Origin: Pseudoxanthomonas yeongjuensis
GTDB taxonomy: Bacteria > Pseudomonadota > Gammaproteobacteria > Xanthomonadales > Xanthomonadaceae
Reading direction: 5' to 3'
DNA: 64,000 bases
NCBI RefSeq assembly: GCF_010093345.1
Contig: NZ_PDWT01000001.1
Span: 744,001 to 808,000, forward strand
Every line of letters starts with the position of its first letter. Within the stretch, counting starts at the first letter, position 1. The notes beneath the pieces were generated by a model. That model searched no databases. It saw only the letters and a list, made by a program, of their open reading frames with translations, and had not been told where the DNA came from. Shown here piece after piece: positions 13,395 through 22,053 of this stretch. The position numbers and the translations under genes were made by a program.

Positions 13395-13496
13395 ATTTGA
13401 AAGCCGGGAAGGAAAGTGGAGATCGGCGGCATGCACTGCAGGCCTTGCGAAGCCCGATTATCCCCTATTCGGCGGGGTCGCATCGGCCGGAACGGA

Positions 13497-13522
13497 AAAC
13501 AGCGCACCAGGGTGCGCTGTTT
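13497..13522 (-). terminator. intrinsic terminator after bamB
   Basis: An inverted repeat AAACAGCGCAC / GTGCGCTGTTT with a four-base turn lies 30 bp past the bamB stop. On the minus strand it is followed by TTTTCC. It separates bamB from der, implying that der may use its own promoter or read-through. Confidence 0.7.
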
Positions 13523-13552
13523 CCAGGAGCCATGCGAAGAGGACGGAACCGG

Positions 13553-14734
13553 TTATTGCAGACGGAAAGCGCTCAGCTCGCCTTCGACGTTCTGCACCAC
13601 CAGGATCCCGTCGACCACGACCGGCTTGGCCCGCAGGGCCTTGCCGCCGACGCGTTCGCGTGCGGCCTCCTCACCGTTGTCCAGGCGCAACCAGTGCAGG
13701 TAGCCGTCGTAATCGCCGACCACCGCGTAGTCGCCCTGCACCGTCGGCGCGGTCAGCGAACGGCGGGCGAACGTCTGGTTGGACCAGAGCGACGCGCCCG
13801 AACTCTTGTCCAGCGCCCAGACGGTGCCGGCCGGATCCGAAACCACCACGCTGCCGGATGCCAGCCCCAGCCCACCCACACCACCATTGTCCTGCGCCCA
13901 CAGCGGACGCCCGCTGGGGCCGTCGATGGCGACAGTCTGCTTCTTGAAGCTGGTGGCATAGACCGTGGCGTCCTCGAGCACGACCGGGCCATCCACGTCG
14001 GCCATGCGTTCCAGCTCGGTACGGCCTTCGGGAACCCCGATCACCTGGTTCCACAACGGGCGGCCATCGCTCAGGCCCATCGCCGAAACCGTGCCATCGT
14101 CGTTGCCGACGAAGACCACGCCCGGCCCCAGGGTCACCGGCGCGTTGCCGCGTACGGTCAGACTGGGCAGATCGTGGTTGGAGAACCAGCGGCGCTCACC
14201 GGAAGCGGCATCGAATGCCGATACCCGGCCATCGTTGGAACGGACCAGTACCAGCCCCTGACCGATGGTCGGCGCGGCGATCACTTCGTTCGGAACCTTG
14301 GCCTGCCACTTTTCGGTGCCCGTGGAGGCGTCCAGCGCGATCACACCGCCATCCAGCGTGCCGACCACAACCAACCCGTCGCCCGCACCCGGGCCGCCCG
14401 ACAGGCGCGCATCCGATTTGTACTGCCACACGGACTTGCCGGTCTGCAGGTCGAATGCACGCACGCCGCCTTCGATCGCAGCCGCATAGACACGGCCATC
14501 AGCCACTGCCGGGCCTTGGCGTACACCCAGGCGGTCCTCGCCCTTGCCGGCATTCGCACTCCACAATTTGGAGACCGTGGCGCTGGGAGTGAAATCGACC
14601 AATTCGGCAGGCTCGGTCGGCTTACCATCGTCTTTTTTACTGCCGAACCAGCCTTTTATCGTGCTGCAACCGGACAGGACCACCGCCAGCACGGCGACCG
14701 CAAGAAAGCGCTTGAACATGGAAACAGGCCTCAT
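13553..14734 (-). CDS. bamB: outer membrane protein assembly factor BamB (lipoprotein)
   Basis: This 393-residue protein has a lipoprotein signal MFKRFLAVAVLAVVLSGC with the lipidated Cys. It then forms an eight-bladed PQQ-like beta-propeller, recognisable by repeated A-x-D-x-x-(S/T)G-x-x-x-W units (FDLQTGKSVWQY, LDASTGTEKWQAK, FDAASGERRWF, LDKSSGASLW). It is a peripheral subunit of the BAM complex that inserts outer-membrane proteins. The ATG at 14734 overlaps the yfgM stop (ATGA), pointing to coupling. A start at 14719 (MFKRF) gives a more standard signal peptide and is a fair alternative. Confidence 0.95.
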   Translation of the reverse strand: MRPVSMFKRFLAVAVLAVVLSGCSTIKGWFGSKKDDGKPTEPAELVDFTPSATVSKLWSANAGKGEDRLGVRQGPAVADGRVYAAAIEGGVRAFDLQTGKSVWQYKSDARLSGGPGAGDGLVVVGTLDGGVIALDASTGTEKWQAKVPNEVIAAPTIGQGLVLVRSNDGRVSAFDAASGERRWFSNHDLPSLTVRGNAPVTLGPGVVFVGNDDGTVSAMGLSDGRPLWNQVIGVPEGRTELERMADVDGPVVLEDATVYATSFKKQTVAIDGPSGRPLWAQDNGGVGGLGLASGSVVVSDPAGTVWALDKSSGASLWSNQTFARRSLTAPTVQGDYAVVGDYDGYLHWLRLDNGEEAARERVGGKALRAKPVVVDGILVVQNVEGELSAFRLQ

Positions 14735-15372
14735 CGGGTGGGCTGCTCGGGTTTGGGCGGCGTGCCGCCTGCATCGGTGAGTTTGAGTTCGACCAGACGG
14801 CGCTGCGGTGCGGCCACATCCATTCCGGTCAGCGCCTTGAGATAGGCATCGCGAGCCTGGTCGCGTTTGCCGGTGGCGAACAATGCGTCACCACGCGCCT
14901 CGAGGCTGGAACTGTCGCTGGCATCGCCCAGGACCTTGAGCGCTTCTTCGCCCTTGCCCGCATCGGTCAGCAACCGGGCCAACCGCAGGTCGACCAGGGA
15001 TTTCAGCGAGGGATCCGGATTGAGCGCACGCAGGGTGGCGATGGCGGTTTCCGCCTGGCCGGCATCGACCTGGGCCTTGGCCAACCTGAGCGTGGCCAGG
15101 TCGGCATACACATTCGCGTCGCCGCCTTGCAGTTTGACGACCTCCGCCTGCGCCTTCTTGAGGTCCGCCGTAGCCAGGCTGTCCACTGCCAGCTGGTAAT
15201 CCAGGTTGGCTTGCTCGGCCTGCTGCACCTGGTGCTTCTGCCACCACTGCCAGCCAAAAATAACCGCGAGTCCCAAGGCTATGCCGCCGATCATTCCAGC
15301 GCCGTTGTTCTTCAGCCAATTGCGGACGCGTTCGCTTTGTTCGTGCTCGTCGAGCAGATCGTCGATCGCCAT
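14731..15372 (-). CDS. yfgM: YfgM-like tetratricopeptide membrane protein
   Basis: This 213-residue protein begins with the typical MAIDDLLDEHEQSERVRNWL. A single membrane helix follows (GMIGGIALGLAVIFGWQWW, residues 27-45), then helical TPR-like repeats in the periplasm. In E. coli YfgM associates with the SecYEG/PpiD translocon and helps hand over secreted proteins. That role is inferred here from sequence and synteny. It overlaps bamB by four bases (ATGA). In E. coli ispG and hisS lie between rodZ and yfgM, but here they are absent and rodZ is 76 bp upstream. Confidence 0.88.
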   Translation of the reverse strand: MAIDDLLDEHEQSERVRNWLKNNGAGMIGGIALGLAVIFGWQWWQKHQVQQAEQANLDYQLAVDSLATADLKKAQAEVVKLQGGDANVYADLATLRLAKAQVDAGQAETAIATLRALNPDPSLKSLVDLRLARLLTDAGKGEEALKVLGDASDSSSLEARGDALFATGKRDQARDAYLKALTGMDVAAPQRRLVELKLTDAGGTPPKPEQPTR

Positions 15373-15448
15373 GCGTACTCTCGCCCCGTCTAGGCGGGGT
15401 CATTGATTCGGGTTGGAGGATTCAAGTGGAAAAATCCCCCGAATCCAG

Positions 15449-16273
15449 TCAGTCGGCAACCGGAGCGAGGGAACCGTCAGAGGATACCGTAAAGCGCGCC
15501 ACATTGGCTCGCCTGTAGGGCGCGATATCCACCGTACTACCCGCTTGCTGAACCTCGACCGCCGATGCATTGCCCAGCACCACGCGGCCTACCTGGCCAT
15601 TGCGGTAGTTGCGCTCCTCGCCCGACTTGAGCAGCCCTTTTTCCAGCGTGACGCCATCGGGCCCGGTGATCTGGACCCAACTGTCCCCGCTCATGCGCAA
15701 GACCAGCCCGTTGCCGTTATTGCGCGGAAGCGGGGTAAGGGAAGCGACATAGGGCGCGGCCTGCCTGCCTGCGACCGCCTGCGGCTGCGTGGTCTGGTTG
15801 CCTGTCGACACTACATCTGAAGGGACCACGTCGAGGGAGGCAGTGGTCCGTGAATCATCGCCCTGGTCGATATGCGATTGCGTGGCGACCCATACCGGCA
15901 CCGCGATCGCAGCGGTGATCACGACATAGACCGCACGACGGGCGACGCTTTCCAGCAACCGCTGGTAGCGCGGGGTGTGGCTGTGGCTGATCAGCTCGGC
16001 CGGACGGATGGGTTGCAACTGGGCCTGTTGCAGGTAGGGATCGATATCGACCTTCAACAGCTTGGCGTAACTGCGCAACTGGCCACGGACGAAGACCGGG
16101 GCCCCAAGCTGCTGCCAATTTTCGTCCTCCAGCGATTTGAGTACCCGCTCGGGCATTTTCAGCTGGCTGGCCGCGTCCTGCCGGCTCATGCCGGCGTCCT
16201 CGCGCGCCTGTTTCAACAGGCTGCCGCAGCCTTGGGCGAATTCGCCCGCGGCCGATTGCATTTGTTCGTTCAT
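15449..16273 (-). CDS. rodZ: RodZ-like cytoskeletal membrane protein with N-terminal helix-turn-helix
   Basis: This 274-residue protein has a helix-turn-helix of the Cro/XRE type at residues 15-80 (LLKQAREDAGMSRQDAASQL, LGAPVFVRGQLRSYAKLLKV). It continues with a juxtamembrane basic segment, a transmembrane helix near residues 112-130 (AVYVVITAAIAVPVWVAT) and a periplasmic DUF4115-like beta domain (SGDSWVQITGPDGVTLEKGL). RodZ links MreB to the elongasome. Its start overlaps the pilF stop by four bases. Confidence 0.9.
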   Translation of the reverse strand: MNEQMQSAAGEFAQGCGSLLKQAREDAGMSRQDAASQLKMPERVLKSLEDENWQQLGAPVFVRGQLRSYAKLLKVDIDPYLQQAQLQPIRPAELISHSHTPRYQRLLESVARRAVYVVITAAIAVPVWVATQSHIDQGDDSRTTASLDVVPSDVVSTGNQTTQPQAVAGRQAAPYVASLTPLPRNNGNGLVLRMSGDSWVQITGPDGVTLEKGLLKSGEERNYRNGQVGRVVLGNASAVEVQQAGSTVDIAPYRRANVARFTVSSDGSLAPVAD

Positions 16274-17094
16274 GGCCTTGTCGTTTCCCCAGGGTTCGCG
16301 GTGACCGAAGGGAACTCCGCCCTCAACCGCTGAACATATCGGCTGGCGGCGGCCTTGTCGCCCAGCTTGGTCTCAATATCAGCTGCCAGTTGTAGCACGC
16401 TCGGATCGGCGGGTGCAGCAGCCAATCTCCGTTCTGTGAACGCCCTCGCTTCGAAATAACGACCCTGGCGGTATTCGTTGTCCGCCATAGAGGCCAGCGC
16501 GTAGGAATTATCCGGATCCAGCGAAAGCGCCTGGCGCAGGTCGCGTCCGGCGCGCTCGTATTGGCCCGTTTTCAGAGCGCAGCCCCCGGCATTGGCCAGT
16601 GCCGCCGCCGGGGTCGCGTATCCGGGTGCGGCCAGCGCCCGGTCGAACCAGACCAGCGCCTCGGCGGGGAACCCATTGGCACAGAGCCACGCACCGTAAT
16701 TGTTGAGCGCACCTCCCCGGGCAGGGGCAAGTTCGGCGGCACGCTTGTAATAGTCGCCAGCCTGCGCGGTATTGCCCTGCTGGCTGCGGATGACCGCCAG
16801 CACGGTATAGGCATCGGCCGAACCCGGATCGTCCTTGAGGAGCATCCTGGCCTCGCGTTCGGCCGAAACCAGGTCGCCGCTGCCCAGTCTTTGCGTGGCG
16901 AGGCGCAGGCGGTCCTGGGTGGCGAGGCGCCGCTTGGTCGCGGCGCTGTCGCTGACGCGATGTTCGACTTGCGCCTCGGGAAACGGGATCGATTTCGACT
17001 TCGAGCTGGGCCTGATGAAGGTAAGCCTGGAGCAACCTGCCGTCACCAAGGCCAGCATCACCGCCAGGACCATCGCATTACGCAGCCGCATCAT
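16270..17094 (-). CDS. pilF: type IV pilus biogenesis/stability lipoprotein PilF (PilW)
   Basis: This 274-residue protein has a lipoprotein signal ([18 protein letters not shown]) and about six TPR units, for example [40 protein letters not shown] and [20 protein letters not shown]. The 'LNNYG..LC..G' unit is characteristic of PilF/PilW, the pilotin that carries secretin PilQ to the outer membrane. It overlaps rlmN at its 5' end by 17 bp and rodZ at its 3' end by 4 bp, so the three genes form a tight operon. Confidence 0.92.
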   Translation of the reverse strand: MMRLRNAMVLAVMLALVTAGCSRLTFIRPSSKSKSIPFPEAQVEHRVSDSAATKRRLATQDRLRLATQRLGSGDLVSAEREARMLLKDDPGSADAYTVLAVIRSQQGNTAQAGDYYKRAAELAPARGGALNNYGAWLCANGFPAEALVWFDRALAAPGYATPAAALANAGGCALKTGQYERAGRDLRQALSLDPDNSYALASMADNEYRQGRYFEARAFTERRLAAAPADPSVLQLAADIETKLGDKAAASRYVQRLRAEFPSVTANPGETTRP

Positions 17095-18232
17095 CGATCC
17101 CCTGCGATTGCAGGTGCAGGCGGAACTCGGCCTGGCGCCGGGTCCGGTCGACGACCTGCCCCTTCAACTGGCCGCAGGCGGCATCGATGTCGTCGCCACG
17201 CGTGCGGCGGACCATAGTTAGAACCTGCGAGTCGAGCAGGATCTTCTGGAAGGCGCGGATATCGGCCTCGGTGCTCCGTTCGTAACGCGTGCCCGGGAAC
17301 GGATTGAATGGAATGAGGTTGACCTTGCCCGCGTCCTTCGACTGCACGGTATTGTCGAACTGCCGCATCAGCCGCGCCAGTTCCCGCGCATGCTGCGGCT
17401 GGTCGTTGACGCCGCGCATCATCGTGTATTCGAAAGTGACCGAATCGCGTTTCTTGCTGCCCTGCACGTAACGCGCGCAAGCGGCCATCAATTCGGCGAT
17501 CGGGTACTTCTTGTTGAGCGGCACGAGTTCGGTGCGCAGTTCGTCGTTGGCCGCATGCAGCGACACCGCCAACGACACGTCCGATTCCACCGAAAGCCGG
17601 TCGATCATCGGCACCATGCCGGCCGTGGAAAGGGTCACGCGCTTGTTGGCCAGGCCATAACCCAGATCGTCGCGCATCACGCTCATCGCGCGCACGACGT
17701 TGTCGAAATTCATCAACGGCTCGCCCATGCCCATCATCACCACGTTGGTCAGCTTGCGCTGCAGGTGCGGCACGTTGCCCAGGTGGCGCGCGGCCACCCA
17801 GACCTGGCCGATGATTTCGGCGGTGGACAGATTGCGGTTGAAACCCTGCGTCGCAGTCGAGCAGAACTGGCAATTCAACGCGCAGCCCACCTGCGAAGAC
17901 ACGCAAAGCGTGCCGCGGCCCTTGTCCGGGATGAATACGGCTTCGATGGCGTTCTTGCCGTCCATGCCGAGCAACCACTTGTGGGTACCGTCGGTGGAGG
18001 GCTTTTCGAACTGTATCTGTGGAACCACGACCTCGGCATGTTGCTGCAGCTTCGCGCGCAGCGCCTTGCCGAGGTCGGTCATGGCATCGAAATCGGTGAC
18101 ATAACGGTGATGGATCCACTTCATCACCTGATGGGCGCGGTAACGCTGTTCGCCGAGCGTATCGGCGAAGAAGCGCTCCAGGCCCTCGCGATCGAGGTCG
18201 AGCAGATTCTGTTTCTTGGCGACCTCGTTCAC
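17078..18232 (-). CDS. rlmN: dual-specificity RNA methyltransferase RlmN (23S A2503 / tRNA A37)
   Basis: This 384-residue radical-SAM enzyme carries the cluster motif CALNCQFC near residues 124-131, preceded by [20 protein letters not shown] and RVTLSTAG follow. The methyl-carrying Cys is in [13 protein letters not shown] near the C-terminus. It makes 2-methyladenosine in 23S rRNA and some tRNAs. It starts 10 bp after the ndk stop on the same strand, so ndk-rlmN-pilF-rodZ is likely one transcript. Confidence 0.96.
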   Translation of the reverse strand: MNEVAKKQNLLDLDREGLERFFADTLGEQRYRAHQVMKWIHHRYVTDFDAMTDLGKALRAKLQQHAEVVVPQIQFEKPSTDGTHKWLLGMDGKNAIEAVFIPDKGRGTLCVSSQVGCALNCQFCSTATQGFNRNLSTAEIIGQVWVAARHLGNVPHLQRKLTNVVMMGMGEPLMNFDNVVRAMSVMRDDLGYGLANKRVTLSTAGMVPMIDRLSVESDVSLAVSLHAANDELRTELVPLNKKYPIAELMAACARYVQGSKKRDSVTFEYTMMRGVNDQPQHARELARLMRQFDNTVQSKDAGKVNLIPFNPFPGTRYERSTEADIRAFQKILLDSQVLTMVRRTRGDDIDAACGQLKGQVVDRTRRQAEFRLHLQSQGIDDAAA

Positions 18233-18241
18233 GGCATGGAC

Positions 18242-18667
18242 TCAGCGCGAGACCACTTCGGTCGCGGCGAAGAAGTACGCGATTTCCACGAGACCGTTCT
18301 CGACCGAATCCGAACCATGCGCCGCGTTGGCGTCGATCGAATCGGCGAAATCGGCGCGGATCGTACCCGGTGCCGCGTCCTTCGGATTGGTGGCACCCAG
18401 GAGTTCACGATGCAGGGCCACTGCGTTCTCGCCTTCCAGCGCCTGGATCATCACCGGGCCGGAGATCATGAAGTCGACCAGCGCATTGAAGAAGGGACGT
18501 TCGCGGTGCACCGCGTAGAAACCTTCCGCCTCGCGACGCGAAAGTTGCTTGTACTTGGCGGCCACGATCTTCAGGCCGGCCTTTTCGAAACGCGAATAGA
18601 TCTCGCCGATGACGTTCTTGGCGACGGCATCGGGTTTGACGATTGACAGGGTGCGCTCCAGCGCCAT
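18242..18667 (-). CDS. ndk: nucleoside diphosphate kinase
   Basis: This 141-residue NDK has the standard bacterial length. It starts [20 protein letters not shown] at 18667. The catalytic-histidine motif reads [12 protein letters not shown] (His near 117). It transfers gamma-phosphate between NTPs and NDPs. The ATG is about 85 nt downstream of a predicted promoter start, and that leader contains an intrinsic-terminator-like hairpin (18714-18736), suggesting attenuation. Confidence 0.96.
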   Translation of the reverse strand: MALERTLSIVKPDAVAKNVIGEIYSRFEKAGLKIVAAKYKQLSRREAEGFYAVHRERPFFNALVDFMISGPVMIQALEGENAVALHRELLGATNPKDAAPGTIRADFADSIDANAAHGSDSVENGLVEIAYFFAATEVVSR

Positions 18668-18713
18668 GGATATTCTCCGTTGGGTGGGCCACTGCGGACC
18701 CGAGGTTAACATG

Positions 18714-18736
18714 AAAAACCCGCGTCGAAACGCGGG
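18714..18736 (-). terminator. intrinsic-terminator-like hairpin in the ndk leader
   Basis: On the minus strand the stem CCCGCGT / ACGCGGG with a four-base loop is followed by TTTTT and then the leader up to the ndk ATG (18667). It lies downstream of the candidate promoter at 18760-18788 and upstream of ndk, so it would stop transcription unless read through or bypassed. Confidence 0.65.
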
Positions 18737-18759
18737 CTTAGGCTAAATTGCGTAGCGCA

Positions 18760-18788
18760 ATTCTAACGTATCGCCGCTATTTTTGCAG
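18760..18788 (-). promoter_or_regulatory. candidate sigma-70 promoter for ndk
   Basis: The minus strand shows CTGCAA, 17 bp, then TAGAAT (5 of 6 matches to the -10). The start would be near 18752. A perfect palindrome, AATTGCG-TAG-CGCAATT (18746-18762), overlaps the -10 and start point and looks like an operator. Confidence 0.5.
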
Positions 18789-18847
18789 TGGCTCCATACG
18801 CCGTATGCGGCACTGCAGCATGACTTTTTCTATCGTCGGGACCAGTA

Positions 18848-18863
18848 TCAAACAAGCGTTTGA
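18848..18863. promoter_or_regulatory. PsrA-type operator in front of the TetR gene
   Basis: TCAAACAAGCGTTTGA has perfect six-base arms around four bases and fits the PsrA box pattern (G/C)AAAC-N2-4-GTTT(G/C). It ends 14 bp before the regulator's ATG, so binding would overlap the ribosome-binding region and probably the start of transcription, implying autorepression. No second copy is seen before fadB. Confidence 0.65.
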
Positions 18864-18877
18864 TTACTGAGAGCCTC

Positions 18878-19504
18878 ATGGCCAACACGACCCACTTTTC
18901 CACCAAGGACCGGATCCTCGGCGCCGCCGAAGAGCTGTTCGCCCAGCACGGCTTCGCCGGCACCTCGTTGCGCCAGGTCACCAGCCGCGCCGACGTCAAC
19001 ATCGCTGCGGTCAACTATCACTTCGGCTCGAAGGAGAATCTGGTCAACGAGGTCTTCCGCCGGCGCATGGACGACATGACCGACTTGCGCCTGAGCCAGC
19101 TGAAAACCGCGCTGGAGAAGCATCCCGGCGAACTGCAGCCGGTGCTGGCCGCTTTCGTCGAGCCGGCCCTGGCGATGTCGCAGGACCGCCACGGCGGCGG
19201 CGCCTTCGTCCGCGTGGTGGCGCGCGCCTATGCGGAGAAGAACGATGGGCTGCGCAAATTCCTTTCCGATCACTACGGCCATGTCCTGCGCGAATTCGGC
19301 AAGGCCATCGCGACCTGCGTCCCCGGCCTGAGCAAGGAAGAGCTGTACTGGCGGCTCGACTTCCTGGCCGGCGCCCTGACCTATGCCATGGCCGATTTCG
19401 GCCTGATCAAGCGTCCTGCCGATGTCACCGAAGCGGCGCACCGTGAACGCGCCGCACGCGAACTCATCCGTTTCGCCGAAGCCGGCATCCGTGCCGGACA
19501 TTGA
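18878..19504 (+). CDS. TetR-family regulator, PsrA-like, of the fatty-acid oxidation genes
   Basis: This 208-residue protein starts MANTTHFSTKDRILGAAEEL. I chose the ATG at 18878 over the TTG at 18860, which lies inside the operator. Residues 10-60 form the TetR helix-turn-helix (LFAQHGFAGTSLRQVTSRAD, VNYHFGSKENL). The rest is an all-helical ligand domain (LSKEELYWRLDFLAGALTYA). The GTTTG-type operator at its start and the fadB gene 34 bp downstream on the same strand agree with PsrA, which responds to long-chain fatty acids in Pseudomonas. The acyl ligand is inferred, not shown. Confidence 0.85.
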   Translation: MANTTHFSTKDRILGAAEELFAQHGFAGTSLRQVTSRADVNIAAVNYHFGSKENLVNEVFRRRMDDMTDLRLSQLKTALEKHPGELQPVLAAFVEPALAMSQDRHGGGAFVRVVARAYAEKNDGLRKFLSDHYGHVLREFGKAIATCVPGLSKEELYWRLDFLAGALTYAMADFGLIKRPADVTEAAHRERAARELIRFAEAGIRAGH

Positions 19505-19538
19505 ATCAATATTTTTTAAAAACAAGGATTTAAGTAAT

Positions 19539-21911
19539 ATGCCTAATAAATTACTTGTACGAAAAGCCGCCGTCCTCGGGGCCGGTGTGATGGGGGCGCA
19601 GATCGCGGCGCACCTGACCAATGCCGGCGTGGACACGGTGCTGTTCGACCTGCCGGCGAAGGAGGGCAACCCGGACGGCGTGGTCCTGAAGGCGATCGCC
19701 AACCTGGGCAAGCTCAGCCCCGCCCCCCTGGCCAGCAAATCGCTGGCCGAAGCCATCGCCCCGGCCAACTACGACGATGGACTTGAGCAACTGCGTGGCT
19801 GCGACCTGATCATCGAAGCCATCGCCGAGCGCATGGACTGGAAACAGGACCTGTACAGGAAGATCGCCCCGTTCGTGGCCGATCATGCGGTGCTGGCCAG
19901 CAACACGTCGGGGCTGGGCATCAACGCCCTCTCGGACGTGCTGCCCGAGCAGCTGCGCCACCGCTTCTGCGGCGTGCATTTCTTCAACCCGCCGCGCTAC
20001 ATGCACCTGGCCGAACTGATCCCGACCCAGGTCACCGACGCCGCCGTGCTGGAAGGCCTGGAAGGCTTCCTGGTCACCACCCTGGGCAAGGGCGTGGTCT
20101 ATGCCAAGGACACCCCCAACTTCATCGGCAACCGCATCGGCGTGTTCTCGATCCTGGCCAGCATCCACCACACCGCCGAATTCGGCCTGGGTTTCGACGA
20201 AGTGGACGCGGTCAGCGGTCCGTTGATCGGCCGGCCCAAGTCGGCGACCTACCGCACTTCGGACGTGGTCGGCCTGGACACCATGGCCCATGTCATCAAG
20301 ACCATGGGCGACACCCTGCCCGACGATCCGTGGCACAAGTATTTCGTCGCACCGAAATGGCTCGAGGCGTTGATCGCCAAGGGTGCGCTGGGCCAGAAGA
20401 CCGGCGCGGGCATCTTCCGCAAGGTCGGCAAGGACATCATGGTGCTGGACCTGAAGGCGCAGGACTACCGTCCTTCGACTGGCGTCGCTGCGCCTGAGGT
20501 CGTGGAAATACTGAAGCTCAGGAATCCGGCCGAGAAGTTCGCCAAGCTGCGCGAAAGCCAGCATCCGCAGGCGCAGTTCCTGTGGGCGACCTTCCGCGAT
20601 CTGTTCCATTACAGCGCCTACCACCTGGCCGACATCGCCGAGACCGCGCGCGACGTGGATCTGGCCATCCGCTGGGGCTACGGCTGGTCGCTGGGGCCGT
20701 TCGAGACCTGGCAGGCCGCCGGCTGGAAGCAGGTGGCGCAATGGATCGCCGACGACATCGTCGCCGGCAAGGCCATGAGCAGCGCGCCGCTGCCGAACTG
20801 GGTATTCGACGGCCGCGAAGGCGTACATGCGGCCGAAGGCAGCTACAGCCCCGTCAAGAATGCGAAGTTGCCACGATCTTCGCTGGCCGTGTACCAGCGC
20901 CAGCGCTTCCCGGACCCGCTGTTGGGCGAGAAATTCCCGGCCGGCGAAACCGTGTTCGAGAACGACGGCCTGCGTATGTGGACCGATGGCGACGGCATCG
21001 CCGTGGTCGGCTTCAAGACCAAGATGAATACCGTCAACGACCATGTGCTCAACGGCCTGCAGGAAGCGGTCGGACGCGCCGAACAGGACTTCAAGGGCCT
21101 GGTACTGTGGCAGAACAGTGAGCCGTTCTCCGCCGGCGCCGATCTTTCCGGGGCCATGGGCCTGCTGCAGGCGGGCGACGTGAAAGGCTTCGAGGCGATG
21201 GTCGCCAACTTCCAGGCCACCAGCCAGCGCATCAAGTATTCGCTGGTGCCGGTGGTTGCCGCCGTGCGCGGCCTGGCCCTGGGCGGCGGCTGCGAATTCC
21301 AGATGCATAGCGCCAAGACCGTGGCGGGACTGGAAAGCTACATCGGCCTGGTCGAAGCCGGCGTCGGTCTGTTGCCTGCGGGTGGCGGCCTGAAGGAAAT
21401 CGCGGTGCGCGCTTCGCAGGCGGCCGGTCCGGGTGGCGATGTGTTCGCCGAGCTCAAGAAGACCTTCGAGACCGTGGCGATGGCCAAGGTATCCGCTTCG
21501 GCGATGGAAGCGCAGGAACTCGGCCTGATGCGCAAGACCGACAGGATCGTCTTCAATGCCTATGAGCTGCTGTACGTGGCCAAGCAGGAAGCGCTTGCCC
21601 TGGCCGAAAGCGGTTACCGCCCGCCCCTGCCCGCGCGTCGCGTCGCGGTGGCCGGCGACGTCGGCATCGCCACCTTCAAGATGATGCTGGTCAACATGCT
21701 GGAAGGCCGCTTCATCAGCGAATACGACTACGAGATCGCCGTGCGTATCGCCACCGTCCTGTGCGGCGGCGAAGTGGATCGCGGCTCGCTGGTCGACGAG
21801 GAATGGCTGCTGAAGCTCGAGCGCCAGCACTTCGTAGAACTGGCCCAGCAGGAGAAGACCCAGGCGCGCATCGGCCACATGCTCAAGACCGGCAAGCCGC
21901 TCAGAAATTGA
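19539..21911 (+). CDS. fadB: 3-hydroxyacyl-CoA dehydrogenase/enoyl-CoA hydratase, fatty-acid beta-oxidation
   Basis: This 790-residue protein starts at 19539 (MPNKLLVRKAAVLGAGVMGA) with AAGGA ten bases upstream. The order is dehydrogenase first: the NAD motif VLGAGVMGAQIAAHLTNAG near residues 12-30, HFFNPPRYMHL, DTPNFIGNRIG, a second dehydrogenase-type C-domain, then an enoyl-CoA hydratase/crotonase domain from about residue 480 (FSAGADLSG, ALGGGCEFQ). This layout, reverse to E. coli FadB, resembles B. subtilis FadN and several gammaproteobacterial paralogues. The leader and first codons are AT-rich compared with the rest. It pairs with the thiolase downstream. Confidence 0.93.
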   Translation: MPNKLLVRKAAVLGAGVMGAQIAAHLTNAGVDTVLFDLPAKEGNPDGVVLKAIANLGKLSPAPLASKSLAEAIAPANYDDGLEQLRGCDLIIEAIAERMDWKQDLYRKIAPFVADHAVLASNTSGLGINALSDVLPEQLRHRFCGVHFFNPPRYMHLAELIPTQVTDAAVLEGLEGFLVTTLGKGVVYAKDTPNFIGNRIGVFSILASIHHTAEFGLGFDEVDAVSGPLIGRPKSATYRTSDVVGLDTMAHVIKTMGDTLPDDPWHKYFVAPKWLEALIAKGALGQKTGAGIFRKVGKDIMVLDLKAQDYRPSTGVAAPEVVEILKLRNPAEKFAKLRESQHPQAQFLWATFRDLFHYSAYHLADIAETARDVDLAIRWGYGWSLGPFETWQAAGWKQVAQWIADDIVAGKAMSSAPLPNWVFDGREGVHAAEGSYSPVKNAKLPRSSLAVYQRQRFPDPLLGEKFPAGETVFENDGLRMWTDGDGIAVVGFKTKMNTVNDHVLNGLQEAVGRAEQDFKGLVLWQNSEPFSAGADLSGAMGLLQAGDVKGFEAMVANFQATSQRIKYSLVPVVAAVRGLALGGGCEFQMHSAKTVAGLESYIGLVEAGVGLLPAGGGLKEIAVRASQAAGPGGDVFAELKKTFETVAMAKVSASAMEAQELGLMRKTDRIVFNAYELLYVAKQEALALAESGYRPPLPARRVAVAGDVGIATFKMMLVNMLEGRFISEYDYEIAVRIATVLCGGEVDRGSLVDEEWLLKLERQHFVELAQQEKTQARIGHMLKTGKPLRN

Positions 21912-21922
21912 TTCTCTGGACC

Positions 21923-22003
21923 GTCATTCCCGCGAAGGCGGGAACCCAGTGCCGTTGCCATGAAAGGCCATGTCGCCGGATCCCCGCCTATGCGGGGACG
22001 ACA
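21923..22003. repeat. REP-like palindromes, class GTCATTCCCGCGAAGGCGGG
   Basis: Two hairpins face each other: GTCATTCCCGCGAAGGCGGG at 21923-21942 and TCCCCGCCTATGCGGGGACG at 21981-22000, with CGGATC and CCAGTG junctions between. This is a sequence class distinct from the GTAG elements. It lies in the fadB-fadA gap, inside the likely transcript, and could moderate the ratio of the two mRNAs. Confidence 0.75.
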
Positions 22004-22053
22004 GGAAGAAATTCAAGCCCACAAATCCGTTTAGCTCTAGCAGAGGCTGGAAA

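Noticed and set aside
13395-13436. Longer N-terminus for Der (start at 13436)
   Set aside because: The 14 extra residues are not found in the family, whose proteins begin directly before GRPNVGKS.
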